5,012 nucleotides of DNA, from assembly GCA_008501785.1 (NCBI GenBank), contig QQUD01000830.1:1-5012 (forward strand), written 5' to 3'. Below the pieces are notes generated by a model. That model was not told where the DNA came from. It did no database searches and saw only the letters and a program-made list of their open reading frames with translations. The position numbers and the translations under genes are program-made. Every line of letters starts with the position of its first letter. The first letter of the stretch is position 1. This DNA is from Chloroflexota bacterium. Lineage in GTDB: Bacteria > Chloroflexota > Anaerolineae > Promineifilales > Promineifilaceae. Positions 1 to 4,566 of the stretch are shown piece after piece.

Positions 1-38
1 AACAAGGATAGTTTGAGCGTTTCATTTTTGGTTACCAT
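1..38 (-). CDS. 5' end of an unidentified gene (runs off left edge)
   Basis: Only the first 12 codons are present (MVTKNETLKLSL), so the product cannot be identified. The start is well supported: a perfect AGGAGG Shine-Dalgarno lies at 45-50, six bases upstream of the ATG at 38-36. This ATG overlaps the last codons of a 16-codon leader ORF (82-32) in the arrangement ATGGTAA, so its translation is probably coupled to that ORF. There is no terminator between this gene and the membrane protein gene upstream on the same strand (stop at 126), so the two are likely cotranscribed. The visible residues are hydrophilic and show no signal peptide in this short stretch. Confidence 0.7.
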   Translation of the reverse strand, partial: MVTKNETLKLSL

Positions 39-82
39 TTTTTTCCTCCTAAAGGATGTTGGTAAAAAACGGCCGTTTTCAT
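32..82 (-). CDS. Putative 16-codon leader peptide overlapping the next start
   Basis: A short ORF encodes MKTAVFYQHPLGGKKW. It has its own Shine-Dalgarno, GAGGAG at 90-95, seven bases before the ATG. Its stop codon TAA (34-32) lies just inside the next gene, in the overlap ATGGTAA, and the next gene's AGGAGG lies within its codons. This is the geometry of a translationally coupled upstream ORF. Codons 2-6 are made from the palindrome AAAACGGCCGTTTT (66-79), so the peptide may be incidental to that DNA element. The reading frame stays open further upstream, but the only good ribosome site points to this ATG. Function is unknown. It could be a regulatory leader, a real micropeptide, or a chance ORF created by the palindrome. 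Confidence 0.45.
   Translation of the reverse strand: MKTAVFYQHPLGGKKW
66..79. repeat. AAACGGCCGTTT palindrome, copy 1
   Basis: Perfect 14-bp palindrome AAAACGGCCGTTTT, directly after the start codon of the leader ORF. It shares its 12-bp core with copies at 2087-2098 and 4899-4910. On the coding strand it is read in the phase K-T-A-V-F, the same phase as the other two copies. Confidence 0.8.
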
Positions 83-125
83 ATCATCACTCCTCGTTTC
101 AACATACACTTTCAAAAGGATGCCT

Positions 126-872
126 TTATTCCATCCGCGGAAACTCTGGGTACAACACTTCAAAACAATCGGGGCAAATGCCATGACTAAAATCCACGTC
201 TGTCCGATCACGAAAATAAACGGCCACATCCTGCCAATACCCTTCATCATCTCGGATTTTTTTACAATTGGCACAAATGGGAAGCAATCCACTCAAAGTT
301 TTAATCTCATTCAACGCATTCTTTAATTGCTGTTTCTCTGCAATTAACTGCCGCCGCTTCTCCATCAACAGTTCACTAAATTGATGCCGCGACATCTCCA
401 ACCCTACCGCAAACACCGACACAAAAATATAGGCCAAGAAAAAGCGGAATCCTACCTGCAAACCATATGGATAGGCAAAAGGAGCAAACAAGATACCAAT
501 CATCACCACACCAGCGATGATTAACCAAATGATGCCTTCTTTTTTCCCCAAGAAAAAGAGAAAAACCAAAGGTAACACAGACATCCAATACAAAATAGTT
601 CCCTCTCCGGTTCCAACTAACATGGCGAAAAAATAAATTGCGCTCAAAAAGAACAACCCAATTCGATAAACCCACACATCTTTCTTCAATTTTTTCATTG
701 CCAAATAGCTTGCTACCAAAACGGACGCAAAAATCAGATCGAGAACAACTTCAAACGGCTCGCTTTCAAAAAAATCAATAATTGCAAAACCCAAAGTAAC
801 CACAATGCCAATGGCAATACAAAAATTAAAAAAACGGCGCTTCCGTATTGAATCAATCAATGAACTATCCAT
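126..872 (-). CDS. Six-helix membrane protein with cytoplasmic CxxC...HGICxxC motif
   Basis: A 248-aa protein. Hydrophobic segments near residues 15-34, 41-59, 68-88, 92-109, 113-134 and 141-160 suggest six membrane helices. A charged helical linker follows (about 161-195, rich in E, K, Q and R, probably coiled coil). The C-terminus carries LPICANCKKIRDDEGYW (197-213) and FSHGICPDC (228-236). Cysteines 200, 203, 233 and 236 with His230 look like a metal-binding knuckle. This LPIC-x-x-CKKIRDD-x-GYW...SHGICP-x-C module is, from memory, a common tail of bacterial sensor proteins after PAS, GAF or receiver domains; its function is not established. Here it sits directly on a membrane domain, with no kinase, GGDEF or PAS domain visible. 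The start is supported by AAGGTG at 882-887, nine bases upstream. The gene is divergent from the SpoIIE-like phosphatase, so a joint signalling role is plausible but inferred. Confidence 0.85.
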   Translation of the reverse strand: MDSSLIDSIRKRRFFNFCIAIGIVVTLGFAIIDFFESEPFEVVLDLIFASVLVASYLAMKKLKKDVWVYRIGLFFLSAIYFFAMLVGTGEGTILYWMSVLPLVFLFFLGKKEGIIWLIIAGVVMIGILFAPFAYPYGLQVGFRFFLAYIFVSVFAVGLEMSRHQFSELLMEKRRQLIAEKQQLKNALNEIKTLSGLLPICANCKKIRDDEGYWQDVAVYFRDRTDVDFSHGICPDCFEVLYPEFPRME

Positions 873-905
873 AATTCTTTACACCTTATCAGGAACTTTC
901 AATTA

Positions 906-935
906 ATTATATGCACTCGCAGGTAATCGGGGTAA
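906..935 (-). promoter_or_regulatory. Possible promoter for the membrane protein gene
   Basis: On the minus strand a perfect TATAAT occurs at 911-906, with a poor -35 match TTACCC at 935-930 (18-base spacer). It would start transcription about 25 bases before the ATG at 872 and upstream of the AAGGTG ribosome site. The -10 is convincing and the -35 is not. The same 96-bp gap must also hold the promoter of the divergent phosphatase gene, for which TAAAAT at 933-938 and 944-949 are only weak candidates. Confidence 0.35.
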
Positions 936-968
936 AATTAGGCTAAAATTACTCCTTGGACGTAGAAA

Positions 969-1676
969 ATGGAAATACAATTTGCCGCTGCCAAAGTTAG
1001 CAAATGGGCCACAGGCGAAAGTGGCGACACATTGGAAATGATCGAACGACCACAAGGTGGTATGTCTTTTGTCTTGGTTGATGGACAGCGCAGCGGTCGT
1101 TCCGCAAAAGCAATTAGCAACCTTGTTGCCCGAAAAGCAATCCAACTACTTGCTGAAGGGATTCGGGATGGTGCAGCCGCCCGTGCCGCCAATGATTACT
1201 TATTCACACATCGCAAAGGAAAAGTATCGGCCACGTTAAATATTCTATCTGTAGACGCGGTTACTAAAACCTTTGTACTCTCCCGCAACAACGATACACC
1301 GGTTATTATTTATACTAAAGAAGATGGGCTTTATTTGTTAAACAAGCCATCACGCAGTGTGGGTGTGCATCGCAACACCAAACCTGACATTACTGAAATT
1401 GCAGTCAAACCCCACATGATCATTGTTGTTTTTACAGATGGACTACGTCATGCAGGCAGCTTGAGCGGCCGCGAAAACTATGACCCAATTGCGGCGACAC
1501 AGCGTATGATCAATCAAGGTACCTATGATGCTCGTATTATTGCCGACACCTTGCTTGAAGAAGCATATGAATTAGATCAATGCCGACCGAAAGATGACAT
1601 CAGCGTTCTCGTCGTTACCACCCATCCTGAACAAAAAGACGGCATTCGACGTTTAGAAGTGCATTTACCGGTGTAA
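969..1676 (+). CDS. Stand-alone SpoIIE/PP2C-type serine/threonine phosphatase
   Basis: A 235-aa protein consisting essentially of one SpoIIE-type PPM phosphatase domain. Family landmarks are visible: SGD (18-20), the core metal-binding Asp in VLVDGQ (Asp38-Gly39), an AKAIS helix (46-50), VVFTDGL (153-159, Asp157) and PKDDISVLVV (207-216, Asp209/Asp210). Enzymes of this family dephosphorylate Ser/Thr phosphoproteins using Mn or Mg ions, often anti-sigma-factor antagonists or other signalling partners. No sensor domain, membrane helix or partner kinase is encoded with it. The motif after the first Asp reads DGQRSGRSAKAI; I would expect a glycine where Arg41 sits. The ATG is the first possible start, because an in-frame TAG lies at 963-965. 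Ribosome-site support is weak (GGA at 958-960). It is divergent from the membrane protein and followed 67 bases later by the P-loop gene. Confidence 0.88.
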   Translation: MEIQFAAAKVSKWATGESGDTLEMIERPQGGMSFVLVDGQRSGRSAKAISNLVARKAIQLLAEGIRDGAAARAANDYLFTHRKGKVSATLNILSVDAVTKTFVLSRNNDTPVIIYTKEDGLYLLNKPSRSVGVHRNTKPDITEIAVKPHMIIVVFTDGLRHAGSLSGRENYDPIAATQRMINQGTYDARIIADTLLEEAYELDQCRPKDDISVLVVTTHPEQKDGIRRLEVHLPV

Positions 1677-1694
1677 ACTGGTAAGCGGTGAACG

Positions 1695-1728
1695 GTAATC
1701 CGTAATCCGTGCTCCGATTACGGACTAC
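1695..1728. repeat. Intergenic inverted repeat (hairpin)
   Basis: GTAATCCGTAATC (1695-1707) is complementary to GATTACGGACTAC (1716-1728): 12 of 13 positions pair around an 8-base loop. The left arm is itself a tandem of TAATCCG (1696-1702 and 1703-1709). It fills most of the 67-bp gap between the phosphatase stop and the P-loop gene start. No T-tract follows on either strand, so it is not a typical intrinsic terminator. It looks like a dispersed palindromic intergenic repeat, or an mRNA processing or stability element within the transcript. Confidence 0.7.
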
Positions 1729-1743
1729 AATGTATGGAGTACG

Positions 1744-2127
1744 ATGTCAAATTCAGACAGAGCCATTTCATTTAAGCCAGTCCGTATCGCGCTTGTAGGA
1801 CCCTGTGCATCAGGAAAGAGTACATTGGCACATTCACTCAAAGAAGTTGGCTTTGAGGTGCGTCAACCCGCCCAGGAACATTCGTTTGTGCCTGATATGT
1901 GGCAGCGTTTAAGCAAGCCAGATGTGTTGATCTTTCTAGATGTGGATTACACACACTTTCAGCAGAGACGTCCCATCAATGATGGCGGTCCCGATTATCT
2001 GGTAGAACAGTACCGCCGTCTGGCTCATGCCCAAAGGCATTGTGATTTTTATTTGAATACGAGTGGGTTAGATGTTGAGGAGGTGAAAACGGCCGTTTTC
2101 AAATTCCTCCAAACACATTTCAAATAA
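1744..2127 (+). CDS. Small adenylate-kinase-like P-loop NTPase
   Basis: A 127-aa protein. After a short N-terminal tail it starts RIALVGPCASGKSTLA (14-29), a clear Walker A motif (GPCASGKST, 19-27). It continues with VRQPAQEHSFVPDMWQR (39-55), a Walker-B-like strand DVLIFLDVD (60-68) and an arginine pair Q-R-R-P (74-77). The C-terminal helix LVEQYRRLAHAQRHCDFYLNTSGLDVEEV is typical of nucleotide-kinase folds. The family resembles adenylate or shikimate kinases but is much shorter than the usual 180-220 aa and has no recognisable LID domain, so the substrate is unknown. The start has GGAG at 1736-1739, only four bases upstream. Near the C-terminus, residues K-T-A-V-F are encoded by the palindromic element at 2084-2101. 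It may be cotranscribed with the phosphatase upstream. It converges on the CBS-ACT gene. Confidence 0.82.
   Translation: MSNSDRAISFKPVRIALVGPCASGKSTLAHSLKEVGFEVRQPAQEHSFVPDMWQRLSKPDVLIFLDVDYTHFQQRRPINDGGPDYLVEQYRRLAHAQRHCDFYLNTSGLDVEEVKTAVFKFLQTHFK
2084..2101. repeat. AAACGGCCGTTT palindrome, copy 2 (18-bp perfect)
   Basis: Perfect palindrome TGAAAACGGCCGTTTTCA inside the 3' end of the P-loop gene. It is flanked by GGAGG (2079-2083) and, after AATT, by the complementary CCTCC (2106-2110), so the transcript could fold into a longer bulged hairpin. It encodes V-K-T-A-V-F-K, the same codon phase as copies 1 and 3. Confidence 0.8.
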
Positions 2128-2157
2128 AAAAGCCTGAGATGCACTCGCATCCCAGGC
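2122..2157 (-). terminator. Intrinsic terminator of the CBS-ACT gene
   Basis: On the minus strand GCCTGGGATGC (2157-2147), loop GAGT, GCATCTCAGGC (2142-2132) forms an 11-bp stem with one G-U wobble. It is followed by TTTTTT (2131-2126) and then ATTT. The hairpin begins about 30 bases after the CBS-ACT stop at 2189. Its T-tract overlaps the stop codon of the convergent P-loop gene. There is no T-tract on the plus side, so it acts for the minus strand only. Confidence 0.88.
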
Positions 2158-2188
2158 CTCATCCCATTCAAGTCATCAAATCCAGACT

Positions 2189-2845
2189 TTAATTCTTTTC
2201 CTGTACAACGCGGATATCGATGATTTCATTGATAAACGGCGCAATCTTCTCTTGCAAATCAGCTTCACTCAAGCCAGTAACCTTAATTGTCAAAATCTTG
2301 TTTGCCGAACTGTACCCTTCAAATACACCCAACGAAACAAAATTGCCCCCCGCCTCCGATACCGCATGAGTCAGTACATCCAGTTCGCCTGGCTGATTGG
2401 GAACTAACGCCGTCACACGTACCCCTGCATCTCGCGCACCCATCAATTCCAGGAAAATTTTAAACAAGTCGGTTTCGGTAATCAACCCGACAACTTCTTT
2501 ACCACGCATCACCGGCAAACCGCCAACTTTATTTTCAGCCATGACATAAGCGGCTTCCTCAATTGGCGTGTCCTCCGTCACAGTAAACACTTTTTTGGTC
2601 ATCACATTTTTAACCATTAACTTGGCTAACAAATAATTGACCTCCCAAACACTTAATGTCGTGGCTTCTGACGGACCCGCATTCTGCAAATCATTGTCCG
2701 AAACGATACCAATCAACCGGCCCTTCTGATCAACAACAGGTGTGCGGCTAATGTTTTGCCGACGCATCAATTCCAATGCTTCCATGATCGGTGTGTTCTC
2801 ACTAACCGTAATCACAGGACTGGACATACGTTTACCAACTAACAT
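2189..2845 (-). CDS. CBS-CBS-ACT domain regulatory protein (AcuB-like)
   Basis: A 218-aa soluble protein. Two CBS motifs form a Bateman module: about residues 1-56 (VGKRMSSPVITV at the start, GIVSDNDL at 46-53) and 77-135 (VKNVMTKKVFTVTEDTPIEEAA, GLITETDL at 120-127). An ACT domain follows (about 142-214, RVTALVPNQPGELDVLTHAVSEAGGNFVS). In such proteins the CBS pair commonly binds adenosine nucleotides and the ACT domain binds a small ligand such as an amino acid; AcuB-type proteins share this layout. The regulated target cannot be told from the sequence. The start has an excellent AAGGAGG site (2854-2860), eight bases upstream. It lies 115 bp downstream of the TPR gene on the same strand and is closed by the terminator at 2157-2122, so it may be the last gene of a unit or have its own promoter. 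Confidence 0.9.
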   Translation of the reverse strand: MLVGKRMSSPVITVSENTPIMEALELMRRQNISRTPVVDQKGRLIGIVSDNDLQNAGPSEATTLSVWEVNYLLAKLMVKNVMTKKVFTVTEDTPIEEAAYVMAENKVGGLPVMRGKEVVGLITETDLFKIFLELMGARDAGVRVTALVPNQPGELDVLTHAVSEAGGNFVSLGVFEGYSSANKILTIKVTGLSEADLQEKIAPFINEIIDIRVVQEKN

Positions 2846-2866
2846 AAAACTTTCCTCCTTAGTAGG

Positions 2867-2896
2867 ATAATTTTTCTAGAGCTAATTGCAAATCAA
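2867..2896 (-). promoter_or_regulatory. Weak candidate promoter for the CBS-ACT gene
   Basis: On the minus strand TTGATT (2896-2891) and AATTAT (2872-2867) are separated by 18 bases, placing a start close to the AAGGAGG ribosome site. Both boxes match the consensus only partly. The 115-bp gap to the TPR stop makes an internal promoter reasonable, but readthrough from the TPR gene is equally possible. Confidence 0.25.
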
Positions 2897-2960
2897 GCAA
2901 ATCAGTTCTATTGTGGGATAGAGTCATTCTAATCCAAGAAACATCAAGCAGATATTTTCA

Positions 2961-3779
2961 TTAGGACTTACCCAAAAGGCGTCCCAACATACCGGTGTTG
3001 CCGCCCTTCTGCTTTTTCAGTGCCTCTTCCATTTTACGCCCAGCAGCAAAATCCTGAATCTTTAATGCGCGTCGATTGCACATCTCAGCTTCTTCAAAAT
3101 CCTTCAACTGCCAATTAGCAATACACATTTTGTGCCATAATAAATGGTTCTCTTTGTCAAAATGAGTCGCTTCTTTCAAAACTTCAATCGCTTTTTCTTG
3201 CTGTTTAGCCTCTAAATAGAGGTCGCCAAGCTGAACCCGCAGACGTAACCGCTGCGGCACATTGGGTGCTGACTGAGACGCTTCATCAAACCAGGTGACT
3301 GCCTGGTCTAAATCTTTCATCGTGATCCAATAAGCAATTTCTGCTCGATGTAAATGATGATTATCTGATTCCTGAGCAAGCAAATAATCTAAAACAAGAC
3401 GCGCATTTTCAAGTTGACCGCCATATATGTAGATATAAGCTTCAATCATATTGATGTCTACGATGTCAGGCTCAGATTCTTGCGCTTTTTCCAGCCAGGC
3501 CATAGCCGCTTCAAGCCCTGCCTCATCATAAGAACCATCCGCTTCACGAGATGCCGCAACAAGCAAATATGCCACGCCAGCAAATGCATAAGGTTGGGAA
3601 TCGGCCGATTGGAACAAACGTAATGCAGCCGTGAGAACCTTGGGGTCCCCTTTGAAATCATCAATTCGTTCAATGCCTTGCATATAGATGCGACGGCCAC
3701 CTTCGGATGCCGCTTGCATCGTTGGCCAATTAATTTTGTTGAGATGAGGTAATAATTTACTGATGATTTGTTTGCCCAT
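2961..3779 (-). CDS. Tetratricopeptide-repeat (TPR) protein
   Basis: A 272-aa protein without signal peptide or membrane helix, so probably cytoplasmic. It is built of helical hairpins with TPR character: about residues 85-104 (EAAMAWLEKAQESEPD), 107-137 (IEAYIYIYGGQLENARLVLDYLL), 142-172 (HRAEIAYWITMKDLDQAVTWFDEA), 179-208 (LRVQLGDLYLEAKQQEKAIEVLKEA) and 212-241 (WHKMCIANWQLKDFEEAEMCNRRAL). Each has the small-residue and aromatic spacing of the repeat. The C-terminus is a short basic tail ending GMLGRLLGKS, perhaps an amphipathic helix. TPR proteins serve as protein-binding scaffolds; the partner here is unknown. The ribosome site is modest (AGGA about nine bases upstream). It lies between the RQC-minor and CBS-ACT genes on the same strand, with 90-bp and 115-bp gaps. 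Confidence 0.85.
   Translation of the reverse strand: MGKQIISKLLPHLNKINWPTMQAASEGGRRIYMQGIERIDDFKGDPKVLTAALRLFQSADSQPYAFAGVAYLLVAASREADGSYDEAGLEAAMAWLEKAQESEPDIVDINMIEAYIYIYGGQLENARLVLDYLLAQESDNHHLHRAEIAYWITMKDLDQAVTWFDEASQSAPNVPQRLRLRVQLGDLYLEAKQQEKAIEVLKEATHFDKENHLLWHKMCIANWQLKDFEEAEMCNRRALKIQDFAAGRKMEEALKKQKGGNTGMLGRLLGKS
3599..3610. repeat. Variant 12-bp palindrome AATCGGCCGATT
   Basis: Perfect palindrome within the TPR gene. It has the same CGGCCG core as the AAACGGCCGTTT copies but different outer bases. It is read as Q-S-A-D on the minus strand, with GCC in codon phase as in the other copies. It may be a diverged member of the same class or coincidence. Confidence 0.4.
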
Positions 3780-3854
3780 GCCGTTGTGTCCTACTTCCTA
3801 ATAATTTGGTGGTCCCCAGTGTACATAAACCCGCCCAAAAAGAAAAGTAAATCG

Positions 3855-3871
3855 AACTACGTGAAGTAGTT
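3855..3871 (-). terminator. Weak hairpin overlapping the RQC-minor stop
   Basis: AACTAC (3855-3860) and GTAGTT (3866-3871) form a six-base stem with a 5-base loop, overlapping the TAA of the RQC-minor gene. On the minus strand it is followed by an interrupted T-rich stretch. The stem is short and AT-rich, so termination would be partial at best. Confidence 0.25.
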
Positions 3872-4448
3872 ATTCCCCACCCAATGTTTGAATAACAGCA
3901 TGAATTCGCGCTTGCACTTTTTTATAATCGACCTTTGCCCAAGAATTTAGGATTGGAATATATTTTGGATTTTCAGTAGCTTCCACCAGGTCAAGCAGGT
4001 GAAAAATCATATCCCTAGACCGATCCTTGAGATAATTAATGTCAAATTCAGTTTGGCCAGATTTCAACATTTGGTCAAACTCTGCCAAAAGTTCACGGGC
4101 AAAGGTATCTTTTTCAATTGCCCACCCTTTGGGTGTGTACCGGAGTAAAGGAATGCTCAATTCATATTCAATGGTTAGATACCCATTCAAAATTACCCAA
4201 TCAACCCTTGCTTGAATTTTTGCCAATGTCAGGTGATTATAATATCCATAGACGGGGCTTGTATCGAAGTTCAAACTGAGGAGTTTTTTATCACGCGACC
4301 CTTTCAGGATTTTGGTGAGCAAATTGCGCCCACCCATCATGATTAAGTCATCTGCACCGCGTAAAATTGCAACAACTTCATCATGAGGCAAATGCGTTAC
4401 ATCTTTTGTATCAAGTCGGAATCGAACCCGCTTTACTTTTCGACTCAT
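3870..4448 (-). CDS. RQC-minor-type winged-helix DNA-binding protein
   Basis: A 192-aa protein starting MSRKVKRVRFRLDTK. The central part has LRGADDLIMMGGRNLLTKILKGSRDKK (29-55), then SPVYGYYNHLTLAKIQARVDWVILNGYLTIEYE (64-96) and RYTPKGW (103-109). This resembles the winged-helix RQC domain found at the C-terminus of RecQ helicases, here without any helicase. From memory it matches small proteins annotated as RQC-minor-1 family. A helical C-terminal region (115-192) is less conserved. Expected role is DNA binding; target and process are unknown. I chose the ATG at 4448 rather than an in-frame ATG at 4565, because the longer version would be translated from the leuS terminator and a 17-bp dyad, and the family-like sequence begins MSRKVKRV. 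No Shine-Dalgarno precedes it, and a TACAAT box seven bases upstream suggests a leaderless mRNA. Confidence 0.85.
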   Translation of the reverse strand: MSRKVKRVRFRLDTKDVTHLPHDEVVAILRGADDLIMMGGRNLLTKILKGSRDKKLLSLNFDTSPVYGYYNHLTLAKIQARVDWVILNGYLTIEYELSIPLLRYTPKGWAIEKDTFARELLAEFDQMLKSGQTEFDINYLKDRSRDMIFHLLDLVEATENPKYIPILNSWAKVDYKKVQARIHAVIQTLGGE

Positions 4449-4454
4449 GTTGTT

Positions 4455-4460
4455 ATTGTA
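4455..4460 (-). promoter_or_regulatory. -10 box giving a probable leaderless transcript
   Basis: TACAAT on the minus strand ends six bases before the ATG at 4448, so transcription should begin at or next to the start codon. This fits the absence of a ribosome site. No good -35 stands at the normal spacing (GAACAA at 17 bases). A TTGACC at 4490-4485 is 24 bases away, which is too far. Confidence 0.4.
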
Positions 4461-4483
4461 ACACGAGTAAGCGTGGCTTGTTC

Positions 4484-4500
4484 TGGTCAAATTCTGACCA
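4484..4500. promoter_or_regulatory. Operator-like dyad TGGTCAAATTCTGACCA
   Basis: Perfect 6-bp inverted arms (TGGTCA / TGACCA) around a 5-base spacer, 36 bp before the RQC-minor start and just upstream of its -10. The half site TGGTC resembles operators of GntR-type regulators such as FadR (TGGTCNGACCA core), but the spacing differs. It is separate from the leuS terminator at 4512-4547. The regulator is unknown; autoregulation by the DNA-binding product is one possibility. Confidence 0.5.
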
Positions 4501-4511
4501 ATTCGGGAAGC

Positions 4512-4547
4512 AAAAAAAATGGGAACTGCCAAAAACCAGTTCCCATT
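4512..4547 (-). terminator. Strong intrinsic terminator of leuS
   Basis: On the minus strand AATGGGAACTG (4547-4537) pairs perfectly with CAGTTCCCATT (4528-4518) around an 8-base loop. The 3' arm runs into an uninterrupted T-tract (4519-4512, eight Ts). It lies about 20 bases after the leuS stop codon at 4569-4567 and separates leuS from the RQC-minor gene. Confidence 0.93.
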
Positions 4548-4566
4548 CACCATGTCATTTCTCAAT

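Noticed and set aside
83..292. Long open frame (back to 292, minus strand) continuing into the leader ORF
   Set aside because: It overlaps the membrane protein gene antiparallel in phase, has no ribosome site, and only the part from the ATG at 82 has start signals.
376..675. Minus-strand 99-aa frame within the membrane protein gene
   Set aside because: It is a shifted-frame shadow of the membrane protein, with no ribosome site and no family resemblance.
903..1192. Minus-strand frames opposite the phosphatase gene
   Set aside because: They are antisense to a well-supported SpoIIE-type gene, with low-complexity translation and no start signals.
1465..1472. GCGGCCGC as another member of the palindrome family
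   Set aside because: It shares only the six-base CGGCCG core, its flanks differ, and it is read in a different codon phase.
911..2149. Eleven-base exact repeat ATGCACTCGCA at 911-921 and 2139-2149
   Set aside because: One copy forms part of a terminator hairpin and the other lies in a promoter gap. The flanks do not match, so it is probably coincidence.
2902..2925. Possible terminator after the TPR gene (TCTAT / ATAGA)
   Set aside because: The stem is only five AT-rich pairs with no T-tract, too weak to call.
4449..4565. N-terminal extension of the RQC-minor ORF to an ATG at 4565
   Set aside because: The extension would be encoded by the leuS terminator and the 17-bp dyad, has no family-like sequence, and lies upstream of a plausible -10 box.
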